A stretch of 64,000 nt of DNA from Aquibacillus sediminis (GCF_005870085.1 NZ_SZNM01000006.1:1-64000); one strand, 5' to 3'; shown: positions 38,149 to 47,906, counted from the first letter of the stretch. Program-made: numbers and translations. Notes: generated by a model from the sequence alone, not told the origin.

Positions 38149-38643
38149 TATTATCTCTCCTCTCAACGTAGCAATCGTTATATGTGAAAAATAGTTGCCA
38201 TTATTTTTGGGAGAGAAGAAAGACTTTCTGCTGAATTCAATATTTATATTTACCTTATTACTGTCTGTACTACCCCCATGGAGTGCCTAGTCAACGAAAT
38301 GTCCTAATATTCTTTTAGGTATCCATCGTGTTACTTATACAAAAAAATTGTGAATCGATTGTGTGTACAAAGTTTATAAAAGTTTAACCTAAATGCAGAA
38401 ATTAAAATTTTATGAAGTTCTTACTATTAGCTGGTATTCTCTCGGCTCATTTATATAGGAAATATTAAGGTATCTTTGTTATTTCTATAGAAAGGTAAGG
38501 GCTATTCGTGTGGTCGTCTATTTAATTTAATTTAATTGTACGTAAACATTTCTAAAAAATTGGGCAACTATTTAAGAGTAAAATCGATTACTAGTGTGTG
38601 AAGCGGATAACCGCTAAATATTAACAAAGAGGAGAAATGTATA

Positions 38644-39024
38644 ATGGGGAATTTGTTATTGCATTACACGAAGAAGGAAGTAAGAACAGGGTTTGAAAAT
38701 TTAATGAAGGAAAGGGAGGAAATTAAATATCAAGCTATTCTTTATTGTGTTGAAGAGGGGTGGTTAGAGGTTGGTCTATCAGAGAATGACAGAGTTATTG
38801 TGTTTACTGAATTATCGAATGAGTGTAAATCGGTTGATGAATTACTTATGAAATTAAATAAAGGTTATGGTAAAGATGCGATGATTATGGAATGTTTAAC
38901 TGAAGGTTACTTAACTCTAGTAGATTTACCTGATGGTTCATATATTGTGTGTGAGGAACTTCCATTTACAAACCATGACTTAACACTTGTACTAGAGGTA
39001 GGTGATAAAGATGATAAAAAATAA
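38644..39024 (+). CDS. Hypothetical protein of the integrative element
   Basis: 126 residues, acidic, beginning MGNLLLHYTKKEVRTGFENL, with no recognisable domain. AGAGGAG lies ten bases before the ATG. Its end overlaps the next gene by 14 bases, so the two are co-translated. In small integrative elements such pairs often serve replication, excision control or regulation. Confidence 0.55.
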   Translation: MGNLLLHYTKKEVRTGFENLMKEREEIKYQAILYCVEEGWLEVGLSENDRVIVFTELSNECKSVDELLMKLNKGYGKDAMIMECLTEGYLTLVDLPDGSYIVCEELPFTNHDLTLVLEVGDKDDKK

Positions 39025-39583
39025 AGAACAAATAGTTAAAGAACTTCCTAATCATATAGTTAATAAAGGGTATTCTCAGATACCAGACTGTGTGACTATG
39101 TGCTATGATTTAACAACTGACGAGAAAGCACTTTATTGTTTTCTATTGAAAAACTTTAATTCCAAGATGGGGTATGCTTACCCATCTTGGGATTACATCA
39201 AACTGATCCTGAACAGAGGAGATGGAAAAGTTAATAAAACTATTCAAGGATTAGAGGAGAAGGGACTTATAAGAAAGAAAAAAGTAAGAGGTAAAAGAAA
39301 TCGCTATTATCTATGTACCTTAAAAAACGTCCCTTGCATAAATTTGAGTGAAGCTACATTCTACTTTAAGAAAATCGTTGAGGAATATGATATAGAAGTT
39401 GAAGTATGGAATGTTATAAAAGAAGTAATAAGGAGTGAGAAGTATAATTGGTATAAAGAGAACTATTGTGATGAAATTCTAATAGATTATTATCTCTATC
39501 TAAAAGATGTTGTAAGTAATAGTCTTGGTATAGATATTGAATTGGGTTTCATAAAAGAAAACAAGAAAGAGTTTCCCTTTTAA
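39011..39583 (+). CDS. Helix-turn-helix protein, possible replication or regulatory function
   Basis: 190 residues. Residues about 25-90 (CVTMCYDLTTDEKALYCFLL, then YAYPSWDYIKLILNRGDGKV) form a winged-helix pattern like the DNA-binding domain of phage and plasmid replication initiators (Rep_N-type helix-turn-helix). The rest is helical and charged. ATG 39011 was chosen for its distance to AGGTGA; GTG 39002 is possible. A weak stem-loop at 39588-39617 follows; 39584-39936 contains no gene I can see. Confidence 0.6.
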   Translation: MIKNKEQIVKELPNHIVNKGYSQIPDCVTMCYDLTTDEKALYCFLLKNFNSKMGYAYPSWDYIKLILNRGDGKVNKTIQGLEEKGLIRKKKVRGKRNRYYLCTLKNVPCINLSEATFYFKKIVEEYDIEVEVWNVIKEVIRSEKYNWYKENYCDEILIDYYLYLKDVVSNSLGIDIELGFIKENKKEFPF

Positions 39584-39936
39584 TTTAGGCTCTGTATACT
39601 TTGTGTACGGAGCTATTTATTTGCTTTTTGGTAAGAAGAGTACAGCGTTTTGAGTAATAAGTTCTTACATTCAGCAAAGGGTTTTATTAAAGGATAGAGG
39701 TAGTTCTGTTGAATGAGAGTAGGTGGTTTTCATTTAGCATACAATACATACTTATTAATATATATTTAGTAATTTATATTTCTAAAATAAAGATTAAGAA
39801 AATAAAAATGCTTTTAGGTGTTGGTATTACTTCAATATTAATTTTCGGCTAATAATAATTGGAAATTTACGATTGGAAATATTAAATAGTTTAATGTAAC
39901 ATTTATAAAGACAAATGTTTAAAGGAGAGTGTAAAA

Positions 39937-40251
39937 TTGCAAGCAAAAAAAGTTTCAACTCAATCTAATGTAGTAACAAAACAAGATTCAAAGGATAGAC
40001 TAGGTTCAGCTGTTGTTTCATTAATAATAGGTATTTTTTCTATATTACTACTTCTTCTTGGTCCTGTAGGTGTGATTATTTCTGGTATATTATCGATTGT
40101 TGGTTTAACCTTGGGGTTAAAAGCAAAGAACTCGTCTAGTGGTAGAGGATTAGCTATTGCAGGTATTACATTAACTATAATACCATTAGTGATTTTTGTG
40201 TTGGTAATTATCGCATCAATTGTACTAGCTATTGCAGGCTTATCTCTATAG
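39937..40251 (+). CDS. DUF4190-like small membrane protein
   Basis: 104 residues: a polar N-terminus (KKVSTQSNVVTKQDSKDRLG) and two long hydrophobic segments (VSLIIGIFSILLLLLGPVGV, IAGITLTIIPLVIFVLVIIA) around KAKNSSSGRGLAIAG, typical of DUF4190 proteins. The start is TTG 39937 behind AAAGGAG. It is a cargo gene of the integrative element with unknown role. Confidence 0.7.
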   Translation: MQAKKVSTQSNVVTKQDSKDRLGSAVVSLIIGIFSILLLLLGPVGVIISGILSIVGLTLGLKAKNSSSGRGLAIAGITLTIIPLVIFVLVIIASIVLAIAGLSL

Positions 40252-40421
40252 TAGGTGTAATTATCGATGCTTCGTTTTTATAATACATAAGTTAGAAGTG
40301 AAATTAAGTTTTGTTAGTGTTGGTTGTTCTTATATCATAAGAAGAGTATAGAACTTTATCGTGTGCTATTACTTAACAAGGTAATAGCCTTTTACTTTGA
40401 AAAATTTGTATACACCAAAAC

Positions 40422-40805
40422 TTAATTGCGTTTAATCCGTTTATAATTAGAAAAACTAAATTTAGCAGCAAAATAACCTCCAAATTTAGTATCTTCAATC
40501 TGTACCTCTTCAACGAAATACCTAACCCCATTATTATAGCCGATGATAGCAATATCATCTCTATCAATAAATTTATCTGGAAATATAAAATCTGAATAAG
40601 GCGGGGAAGAAAAGTATCCCTTATTAACTCTTTCTTTTTTTAAGTGATTTTGTACCCATTCATGCCTGAATTGTTCTACTTTATTAGTATTTTGTTTAGT
40701 GAAGATATAAGTAGTATTTATATCATAATAGTCTAAACCGATAAATAGTGTGCAATCTTGTAAAATTAAAGGGTTATTTTTCTTAATAAACAAATTTTCA
40801 ATCAT
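40422..40805 (-). CDS. Hypothetical protein, second gene of a membrane module
   Basis: 127 residues, MIENLFIKKNNPLILQDCTL, mixed alpha/beta, no membrane segment. ATG 40805 overlaps the stop of the upstream gene (ATGATTGA), so the pair is translationally coupled. No family is recognised. The neighbouring membrane protein is its probable partner. Confidence 0.55.
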   Translation of the reverse strand: MIENLFIKKNNPLILQDCTLFIGLDYYDINTTYIFTKQNTNKVEQFRHEWVQNHLKKERVNKGYFSSPPYSDFIFPDKFIDRDDIAIIGYNNGVRYFVEEVQIEDTKFGGYFAAKFSFSNYKRIKRN

Positions 40806-41496
40806 CTTCTTTACCTTCAATCCTAGAAATAATTAACGCATGCTTAAGTTCCTCTATTTCTTTAACTAAATCTGTTAAATCTTTCTGTATAATTTGCATT
40901 TGTCCTTCGCGTTCATCTAAATTTATCTCTATATTTCTAATAATTTTTCTTGATGCACGGTTATCTTTTGGGTAAGTATAATATGTGATTTTTGCATTTA
41001 CACTTTTGGGATTATCAGAATTAAAATAACTTATTGCTGAATCATAAAAAAAGATTACTTCTTCACCTTTTTCTAGTAAAGGCGTTCTTTTAAACATTGG
41101 AAGTTTATTGAGAGTAGAATTGCCATAAGGTATATCAGGATCCAATATAATATTAATATCATATGCAGCACCACCACCAGAATTTTTAAAATGAAAGTTA
41201 AGAAAATTGGAGTTTTTTACATCTGGTATTAGTCTAAGAGTGACAACAGGTTCTTCTTGTGCAATTCTTTGTTTTCTAGTTTCATTAAACATTAGAAAAT
41301 TTACAAATAATAAACTTAATCCACCTAATGTTGCAATTGAAGTTGATATTGCTGAGATACCAGTAAATAGATTATTACTAATACTAATATTTAATAGTTG
41401 TTTATACAACAGAATAATCATTAGGGAAAAGAAGCTTAGAAAACAAGTGAAAATACCTAGACCATATAAAAGCTTTTTCAAAATTAAACAACTCAC
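40798..41496 (-). CDS. Two-helix membrane protein with cytoplasmic beta domain
   Basis: 232 residues: two N-terminal membrane helices (LGIFTCFLSFFSLMIILLY and IATLGGLSLLFVNFLM), a beta-rich domain (VTLRLIPDVKNSNFLNFHFK, NSGGGAAYDINIILD) and a C-terminal coiled coil (LTDLVKEIEELKHALI). The NSGGGAAYDI motif is typical of a group of uncharacterised membrane proteins found in accessory DNA. It is coupled to the gene 40422-40805. A stress-sensing or defence role is possible but unproven. Confidence 0.6.
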   Translation of the reverse strand: MSCLILKKLLYGLGIFTCFLSFFSLMIILLYKQLLNISISNNLFTGISAISTSIATLGGLSLLFVNFLMFNETRKQRIAQEEPVVTLRLIPDVKNSNFLNFHFKNSGGGAAYDINIILDPDIPYGNSTLNKLPMFKRTPLLEKGEEVIFFYDSAISYFNSDNPKSVNAKITYYTYPKDNRASRKIIRNIEINLDEREGQMQIIQKDLTDLVKEIEELKHALIISRIEGKEDD

Positions 41497-41807
41497 TTTC
41501 CAATAAATGTTAGACTCGGTTTGTAGAACCGCCGATTATGTTTATATTTCGACATAAAATTTAGATATCCTTTTCGTTTAAGCATATAGGAAGGAACTAT
41601 TCGGATTTGTAAGTAAGCTACTTTAATTTTTTAAGAGCAACTGAATGCAATTTATAATAAAAAAAGAGCGGTTCTAATTACCGCCCTCAGCTATAACATA
41701 AGTAGATATAGTTCACTAGTAGTTTATTTTACCCGTTAAAAACACTCAACACACGTTGAGTCTGTCGCACAATTAACATTAAAGTCGTCTAACTAAAACA
41801 CTCATGC

Positions 41808-41820
41808 TAGTTTTAAAAAA
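41808..41820. repeat. Candidate right attachment site
   Basis: TAGTTTTAAAAAA, identical to 36485-36497 at the end of rlmCD. Confidence 0.65.
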
Positions 41821-41865
41821 GTTGTTTGTACGTTTTTAATTTCGTTGCTTCAAATTTAATAAATT

Positions 41866-41897
41866 CCCGGGTTTTCCATAATCTCCCGGGGTTTTTT
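41866..41897 (+). terminator. Terminator, probably the displaced rlmCD terminator
   Basis: CCCGGG (41866-41871) pairs with CCCGGG (41885-41890), followed by GTTTTTT. No plus-strand gene precedes it now; before integration of the element it would have followed rlmCD by about 30 bases. Confidence 0.8.
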
Positions 41898-42101
41898 ATG
41901 TTTAAAACAAGGTGCTGTGCCATGCTCCAGGTCATCTTAACTTACTCGATTTTCTTTGAACTTTTTATTTGTTATATTATTGTGTGTGTAATAAATTATA
42001 GTTTGTTAAAAACTATTTAATAAAGGTATAAGTGTGAAAGAACTAGGTTTTTTAAGTTAGGATCAAGTAGACCTTATATCATAATGAGAGGAAATATATA
42101 T

Positions 42102-43064
42102 ATGAATAAGATAGATAATTTTTGGCATGACTTACCACGGCCATTTTTTGTACTGGCACCAATGGAAGATGTGACAGATGTTGTTTTCCGTCATGTAGTA
42201 AGCGAGGCGGCTAGGCCTGATGTGTTTTTTACAGAGTTTACAAACACGGAAAGTTATTGTCATCCCCAGGGGCGCGATAGTGTGCGTGGGCGCTTGACTT
42301 ATACAGAAGATGAACAACCAATTGTTGCCCATATATGGGGGGATAAACCCGAGTATTTCAGGCAAATGAGTATTGGAATGGCGAAAGAAGGTTTTCGCGG
42401 TATCGATATTAATATGGGCTGTCCTGTACACAATGTGGCTGCGAATGGGAAAGGATGCGGTCTAATCCGTCGCCCAGAAGTTGCTGCAGAGCTAATTGAA
42501 GCTGCTAAAGCAGGGGGATTGCCCGTCAGTGTGAAGACGAGACTTGGTTACACGGATGTAGACGAATGGCGCGACTGGCTTACCCACTTATTGAAACAAG
42601 ACATCGTGAATCTTTCTATTCATCTTCGTACTAAAAAGGAAATGAGTAAAGTCGATGCGCATTGGGAACTAATCCCAGAGATTAAGAAGCTTCGTGACGA
42701 GGTGGCGCCAGATACACTGTTGACGATCAATGGGGATATTCCTGACCGTCAAACAGGCTTGGAACTCGTTAACAAATACGGTGTAGATGGGGTTATGATT
42801 GGGCGAGGTATTTTTAATAATCCATTTGCCTTTGAAAAAGAGAAGAAAGATCATAGCAGTATGGAAATGCTCGATCTCTTAAGATTGCATCTCGATCTCT
42901 ATGATAAATATACAAAGTTAGAACCCCGTCCATTCAAACCTCTCCGTCGCTTTTTTAAGATATATGTTAAAGGATTTCGAGGGGCGAGTGAATTAAGAAA
43001 TCAATTGATGGAAACAGAGTCAACAGATGAAGTACGTGCATTGCTCGATAATTTTGAGTTATAA
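42102..43064 (+). CDS. dus: tRNA-dihydrouridine synthase family protein
   Basis: 320 residues, FMN-binding barrel: [16 protein letters not shown] at the N-terminus, [20 protein letters not shown] with the catalytic Cys region, [20 protein letters not shown] and [12 protein letters not shown] for FMN phosphate. Reduces uridine to dihydrouridine in tRNA. It is a divergent member ([19 protein letters not shown] instead of the usual VSAKAL-type segment). ATG 42102 follows AGAGGAAAT. Monocistronic with a terminator downstream. Confidence 0.9.
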   Translation: MNKIDNFWHDLPRPFFVLAPMEDVTDVVFRHVVSEAARPDVFFTEFTNTESYCHPQGRDSVRGRLTYTEDEQPIVAHIWGDKPEYFRQMSIGMAKEGFRGIDINMGCPVHNVAANGKGCGLIRRPEVAAELIEAAKAGGLPVSVKTRLGYTDVDEWRDWLTHLLKQDIVNLSIHLRTKKEMSKVDAHWELIPEIKKLRDEVAPDTLLTINGDIPDRQTGLELVNKYGVDGVMIGRGIFNNPFAFEKEKKDHSSMEMLDLLRLHLDLYDKYTKLEPRPFKPLRRFFKIYVKGFRGASELRNQLMETESTDEVRALLDNFEL

Positions 43065-43134
43065 AATGTTGATCGTACGGGGCGCAATGTCTGGATACAA
43101 GGTGAAAATGAAGTGGGACTGTTAAGTTGTCTAA

Positions 43135-43170
43135 AGAAGCAGAGACCTAAAGGGGTTCCTGCTTCTTTTT
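43135..43170 (+). terminator. Terminator after dus
   Basis: GAAGCAG (43136-43142) pairs with CTGCTTC (43159-43165), extended by ACC/GGGGT, followed by TTTTT. Confidence 0.85.
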
Positions 43171-43287
43171 AATGGTGTAATCCTTCAATAAATTACCACC
43201 GAAAAGGGTAAACACATCATTTGCTTCTCCTATGACAATGCCGTATTATATGCTTATTTGAATTCATAGATTTAGGAGATGACATAG

Positions 43288-44250
43288 ATGAAAGGGATAT
43301 TCCAAAATAAATGGTCCGTCATAGCAATAGCGGTCTTTTGTTCGATTTTATGGGGGAGTGCTTTTCCAGTCTTGAAAGTAAGTTATGAAGAATTGCAAAT
43401 GGCTCCAGATGATACGATTGCTAAAATTGTCTTTGCAGGCGGTCGATTTCTACTAGCTGGCCTGATTGTTTTGGCGTTCCTATTAATTTCGAACCCAAAG
43501 CAGATCAAGATCACAGCAAAACAATTATTAGTACTAGTGATCTTGGGGCTAGTACAAACGACATTACAATATTATTTCTTTTATAATGGCTTGGCGAAAG
43601 TTTCTGGTATGCAAGGTGCCATCTTGTCTTCAAGTGGAACATTTTTTGCGGTGCTTCTCGCGCATTATTATTACAAAAATGACCGAATGAATTGGCAAAA
43701 AACGGTGGGTCTGATTGCTGGTTTTTCAGGAATTATTATTGCGAATTGGGGACAAGCTTTTCAATTTAGTTTCACATTAACTGGTGAAGGGTATATGATA
43801 CTAGCGGGAGTTACTAGTGCAGTAGCTACAATAATGGCAAAAGAATTGGCAACAGGAATTCATCCGTTTGCCATTACTGGCTGGCAATTAACACTAGGAG
43901 CAACGATTATGTTGTTCATAGGTCTCCCGCAATTAAGTGAGGGTGCCATCGTTTTCACACCGTTTGGTTGGGGCTTGTTTATTTATTCGGCATTTCTGTC
44001 CGCGGCTGCGTTTGCGCTATGGTATTCGATGTTGAAATTCAACAATGCAGGTGAATTAAGTATGTACAAGTTTATTGTTCCTGTATCCGGTTCGATGCTA
44101 TCTGCACTGTTTATTCCTGGTGAAAGACTGGATTGGTTTATACTTGCTGCGATTGGATTAGTTGCAGTTGGAATTATTGTCGTGAATTACCGTTCGAAAA
44201 CAGCTGTTTCGCAAAAAGAACTATCGCGATCAGCAACAAATGCTTCCTAG
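43288..44250 (+). CDS. EamA-family (DMT) transporter
   Basis: 320 residues, ten predicted membrane helices in two EamA repeats (FCSILWGSAFPVLKVSYEEL at the N-terminus; second repeat from about residue 165). Members export amino acids or other metabolites; the substrate is unknown. AGGAGATG precedes ATG 43288. No partner genes. Confidence 0.88.
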   Translation: MKGIFQNKWSVIAIAVFCSILWGSAFPVLKVSYEELQMAPDDTIAKIVFAGGRFLLAGLIVLAFLLISNPKQIKITAKQLLVLVILGLVQTTLQYYFFYNGLAKVSGMQGAILSSSGTFFAVLLAHYYYKNDRMNWQKTVGLIAGFSGIIIANWGQAFQFSFTLTGEGYMILAGVTSAVATIMAKELATGIHPFAITGWQLTLGATIMLFIGLPQLSEGAIVFTPFGWGLFIYSAFLSAAAFALWYSMLKFNNAGELSMYKFIVPVSGSMLSALFIPGERLDWFILAAIGLVAVGIIVVNYRSKTAVSQKELSRSATNAS

Positions 44251-44362
44251 ATGCAAAACATCAATGAACCTGGATGGAAAAAATGTGATACTAATCACAG
44301 AATGTAAGGTTAAAAAGTAGTAGGGTAGAGTTGAGGAAATATTATCCAAGGGAGTGTTGATA

Positions 44363-44821
44363 ATGGAAAATACATCTGTTATTGAAAATGTTCAATTAAC
44401 CGAAATATTGAATCAACAATTAGCAAATTGGAATATTATGTACACAAAACTACACAATTATCATTGGTATGTAAGTGGGAAAGATTTCTTCACGCTTCAT
44501 GAAAAATTTGAGGAACTTTACAATGAGGCAGCGCAGTATATCGATGAAATTGCAGAAAGAATTTTAACAGTGGATGGCAAACCATTGGCAACATTAAAAG
44601 AGTATTTAGACAAAGCGACAATAAGCGAAGCAACTTCCACCGAAAGTTCAGAGGAAATGGTTGCATCCATTGTGAAAGACTTTGAAATTATTATTCAAGA
44701 TGCACAGGACGTTGTCCGCGTAGCAGAGAAAGACGATGATGAGGTTACTGCTGATATGTTTATTGGCTTACAAGCATCCCTGCAAAAGCATCGTTGGATG
44801 TTAGAAGCTTATTTAAAATAG
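44363..44821 (+). CDS. dps: Dps/ferritin-like DNA-protection protein
   Basis: 152 residues forming a four-helix bundle. Ferroxidase ligands are visible in LHNYHWYVSGKDFFTLHEKF (His, His, Asp region) and EELYNEAAQYIDEIAERI (Glu, Asp). Dps dodecamers store iron and protect DNA from peroxide. ATG 44363 follows AAGGGAG. It is a single gene with a terminator right after. Confidence 0.93.
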   Translation: MENTSVIENVQLTEILNQQLANWNIMYTKLHNYHWYVSGKDFFTLHEKFEELYNEAAQYIDEIAERILTVDGKPLATLKEYLDKATISEATSTESSEEMVASIVKDFEIIIQDAQDVVRVAEKDDDEVTADMFIGLQASLQKHRWMLEAYLK

Positions 44822-44837
44822 TAAATGGAATGATGGA

Positions 44838-44868
44838 TCTGGCTCCTAAATAGGGGTCAGATTTTTTT
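44838..44868 (+). terminator. Terminator after dps
   Basis: TCTGGCTCCT (44838-44847) pairs with AGGGGTCAGA (44852-44861), followed by TTTTTT. Confidence 0.88.
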
Positions 44869-45001
44869 CTTAAAAAATTCACTTGCAATCAAATCAGCAA
44901 ATGATTAATATATGGTATTAGGTATGTAAGATAGTAGAGTGGTTACATAGAAAAAATGAATATCACATTTAAATGTCCATTTAACCGAAGATGAGAGAGT
45001 G

Positions 45002-46375
45002 ATGAAATTGATCAAAAAAATCTCACGTGAAAACAAATCGTTTAAAGATCTATCTCCTGTTCATCTTATTGTAACTTTTTATATGGTGGCAGTCAGTTTT
45101 TCGACATTATTATTAAGCCTCCCATATTTCCATAAGCCAAATGTAGACCTATCTTTCGTAGATTTGTTATTTACTGCAATCAGTGCAATAAGTGTAACGG
45201 GGCTCACAGTTGTATCGACTGCTGAAACGTTTAACGCTTTAGGCAAAATTGCCTTAACGTTTGTACTGCAATTCGGTGGTATCGGAATTATGACGTTAGG
45301 AACGTTTCTTTATATTTTATTTGGTAAAAAAATTGGCTTAAAAGGTAGACAGTTAATTAGAACAGATCAGAATCAAAATAATTTATCTGGTTTAGTAAAA
45401 TTAATGTTAAAGATCTTACAAATTATTATTGTGATCGAAATTATCGGAACGATTATACTTAGTACCTATTTTTTAACTTATTTTGATACTTGGCAAGAAG
45501 CATGGTTGCAAGGTTTCTTTGCCGCGATTAGTGCAACCACAAATGCTGGGTTTGATATTACTGGATCTTCCTTAATTCCATTTGCACATGACTACTTTGT
45601 TCAATTCATTAATATCGTGTTGTTAATCTTAGGTGCAATTGGCTTTCCTGTATTAATTGAAGTGCAAGAATTGATAAAGGGGAAACCTAATGCAGGAAGT
45701 AAGTTTAGGTTTTCATTATTTACCAAAATAACAACGATTACTTTCTTTGGCTTACTGCTAGCAGGATGGTTTTTAATTTATTTGTTTGAACGGAATGCTT
45801 TTTTTGCTGATAAGTCATGGCATCAGACATTTTTTTATAGTTTGTTTCAGTCTGTAACAACTAGAAATGGTGGATTAGCAACGATGGATGTTAGTGACTT
45901 TTCTGTACCAACATTAATCGTCATTTGCATGCTTATGTTCATTGGTGCATCACCTAGTAGTGTGGGTGGTGGAATTCGAACGACGACGTTTGCGATTATG
46001 TTATTAACGATATATAACTTTGGGAAAGGTAATACGTCGATTAAAGTTTTCGATAGAGAAGTTGACCCTGAGGATATTATGAAATCCTTTGTCGTCATTA
46101 CGACAGCTATTTTAATATGTGCGATGGCTATTGTTTTTCTAACCTGGACAGAAGATCTCCCGACACTTTCCATTGTATTTGAAGTATCATCTGCGTTTGG
46201 TACAACAGGCTTATCGATGGGAATTACTTCAGAATTATCACTTATTGGTAAATGTGTTATTATGTTTTTAATGTTTGTTGGTAGAATTGGAATTTTTTCT
46301 TTTATCTTTTTACTAAGAGGAAAACAAACAAAGGATGTTTATCATTATCCAAAAGAAAGAATAATAATAGGATAA
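45002..46375 (+). CDS. KtrB/KtrD-type potassium transporter subunit
   Basis: 457 residues, eight membrane helices in four M1-P-M2 units. Pore loops with the filter glycine: SAISVTGLTV, SATTNAGFDITG, TTRNGGLATMD and SSAFGTTGLSMG. It also carries the SPSSVGGGIRTTTFA gating region. Catalyses Na+-dependent K+ uptake together with a cytoplasmic KtrA/C RCK subunit, which is not encoded nearby. Two start codons, GTG 44999 and ATG 45002, follow GAGAGA. It is the first of a tandem pair. Confidence 0.92.
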   Translation: MKLIKKISRENKSFKDLSPVHLIVTFYMVAVSFSTLLLSLPYFHKPNVDLSFVDLLFTAISAISVTGLTVVSTAETFNALGKIALTFVLQFGGIGIMTLGTFLYILFGKKIGLKGRQLIRTDQNQNNLSGLVKLMLKILQIIIVIEIIGTIILSTYFLTYFDTWQEAWLQGFFAAISATTNAGFDITGSSLIPFAHDYFVQFINIVLLILGAIGFPVLIEVQELIKGKPNAGSKFRFSLFTKITTITFFGLLLAGWFLIYLFERNAFFADKSWHQTFFYSLFQSVTTRNGGLATMDVSDFSVPTLIVICMLMFIGASPSSVGGGIRTTTFAIMLLTIYNFGKGNTSIKVFDREVDPEDIMKSFVVITTAILICAMAIVFLTWTEDLPTLSIVFEVSSAFGTTGLSMGITSELSLIGKCVIMFLMFVGRIGIFSFIFLLRGKQTKDVYHYPKERIIIG

Positions 46376-46406
46376 GTATCATTATGGGGTTCTAAGGGGT
46401 TCAATT

Positions 46407-47774
46407 ATGAATTTATTTTCTAAGGAATTTAAACTATCTAAACAATTATCTACCATCCATTTAATTGTCATGTACTATTTATTAGCAATAGCTGTATCTA
46501 CGATCTTATTAAGTGTACCAATATTTCATCAACCCAATGCTGATTTAACCTTTTTGAATACATTGTTTACCGCGGTAAGTGCAATTAGTGTAACAGGACT
46601 TACGGCTGTTTCGATACCGGATACATTTAATACCTATGGCCAACTTGCCATCACTGTTGTTTTGCAGTTAGGTGGTATTGGAATTATGACGCTAGGTACA
46701 TTTATTTGGATACTTTTGGGAAAGAAAATTGGGCTAAGGGGTAGACAATTAATAAGGATTGACCAAAATAGTAAGACACTATCAGGTCTAGTGAAACTGA
46801 TGTTAAAAATCTTCACCATTGTATTAACGATTGAATTGGTTGGTACAATTATTCTTAGTGTTTATTATTTAACATACTTTGATAGTTGGCAAGAAGCGCT
46901 GATGCAAGGGTATTTTGGTGCGGTAAGTGCCACTACAAATGGTGGTTTTGATATTACAGGTGCTTCTTTAATACCGTTTGCGGATGATTATTTTGTTCAA
47001 TTTGTTAATATTATGTTAATTATTCTTGGTGCAATCGGTTTTCCGGTTCTAATAGAAGTGCAGGAGCTGTTAAAAGGGATTAACAAAAGTACCAATGAAA
47101 AATACACATTTTCATTATTCACGAAGTTAACAACTTTTACATTTATGTGTCTTGTGCTTGGTGGTTGGTTATTAATTTATTTACTTGAAAGAACGCAATT
47201 CTTTGCGGATAAAGCATGGCATGAAACGTTTTTCTACAGTTTATTTATGTCTGTAACATCTCGAAGTGGCGGATTAACAACGATGGATGTAAATGAATTA
47301 TCAATGCCAACATTATTATTATTAGCGTTGCTTATGTTTATAGGTGCTTCACCTAGTAGTGTAGGTGGCGGGATTCGAACAACGACATTTGCTATAATGT
47401 TGTTATCCATCTATAACTATGGAAAAGGAAATACAAATATTAAGGTCTTTGGAAGAGAGATTGAGCCTGAGGATATTACTAGGTCATTTATTGTTATATC
47501 AACAGGTGCTATGCTATTTGTTACCTCAACAATAGTATTGGCTTCTACAGAAAACTTTCCTATTATAGCGATTATTTTTGAAGTGGCGTCTGCATTTGGT
47601 ACGTGTGGTTTGTCGATGGGGATCACACCAGACCTTTCTACATTTGGAAAATCGGTGATTATGGCATTAATGTTTATTGGTCGAATTGGAATATTCTCTT
47701 TCGTCTTTTTAATTCGAGGCAAAGAAACAAAAGATGTATTCCATTATCCGAGAGAGAAAGTGATTATTGGGTAA
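46407..47774 (+). CDS. KtrB/KtrD-type potassium transporter subunit, tandem copy
   Basis: 455 residues and strongly similar along its whole length to the preceding gene. Same four pore loops (SAISVTGLTA, SATTNGGFDITG, TSRSGGLTTMD, ASAFGTCGLSMG) and the same C-terminal ending (DVFHYPREKVIIG). The gap to the first copy is 31 bases, so this is a recent tandem duplication in one operon. AAGGGG precedes ATG 46407. The two could form hetero- or homodimers with a distant RCK subunit. Confidence 0.92.
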   Translation: MNLFSKEFKLSKQLSTIHLIVMYYLLAIAVSTILLSVPIFHQPNADLTFLNTLFTAVSAISVTGLTAVSIPDTFNTYGQLAITVVLQLGGIGIMTLGTFIWILLGKKIGLRGRQLIRIDQNSKTLSGLVKLMLKIFTIVLTIELVGTIILSVYYLTYFDSWQEALMQGYFGAVSATTNGGFDITGASLIPFADDYFVQFVNIMLIILGAIGFPVLIEVQELLKGINKSTNEKYTFSLFTKLTTFTFMCLVLGGWLLIYLLERTQFFADKAWHETFFYSLFMSVTSRSGGLTTMDVNELSMPTLLLLALLMFIGASPSSVGGGIRTTTFAIMLLSIYNYGKGNTNIKVFGREIEPEDITRSFIVISTGAMLFVTSTIVLASTENFPIIAIIFEVASAFGTCGLSMGITPDLSTFGKSVIMALMFIGRIGIFSFVFLIRGKETKDVFHYPREKVIIG

Positions 47775-47906
47775 TATTAAGACCGTATCTAAGTCGTGTA
47801 TAGAAGACAGTTCCACTGGATTCTTAAGAGAGCGTAAGTCGGTAAACGAAAAGTGAGAATAGCAAAAAATTGAGACTGGGACATAACGTTTTAGTCATGT
47901 TAAAAC

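Larger units (their letters stand above)
36485..41820. mobile_element. Probable 5.3-kb integrative element in rlmCD
   Basis: TAGTTTTAAAAAA occurs at 36485-36497 in the last codons of rlmCD and again at 41808-41820. Between them lie a large serine recombinase whose 3' end is 14 bases from the left repeat, a coupled small gene, and several unknown genes with no housekeeping role. Joining DNA left of the first repeat to DNA right of the second gives an rlmCD ending LVLKKLFVRF then a stop, followed by a strong terminator (41866-41897). This is what an empty site should look like. The exact crossover bases are inferred. Confidence 0.75.
41497..42101. other. Element boundary and intergenic region
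   Basis: Contains a minus-strand terminator-like hairpin (GAGGGCGGT/ACCGCTC then T run, about 41660-41688), a CTCAAC/GTTGAG stem near 41752, the right repeat 41808-41820, and the terminator at 41866-41897. No convincing gene. 42085-42101 holds the ribosome site of the dihydrouridine synthase. Confidence 0.5.

Noticed and set aside
41826-42020. 64-residue plus-strand frame upstream of dus
   Set aside because: It crosses the strong terminator at 41866-41897 and has no ribosome site.
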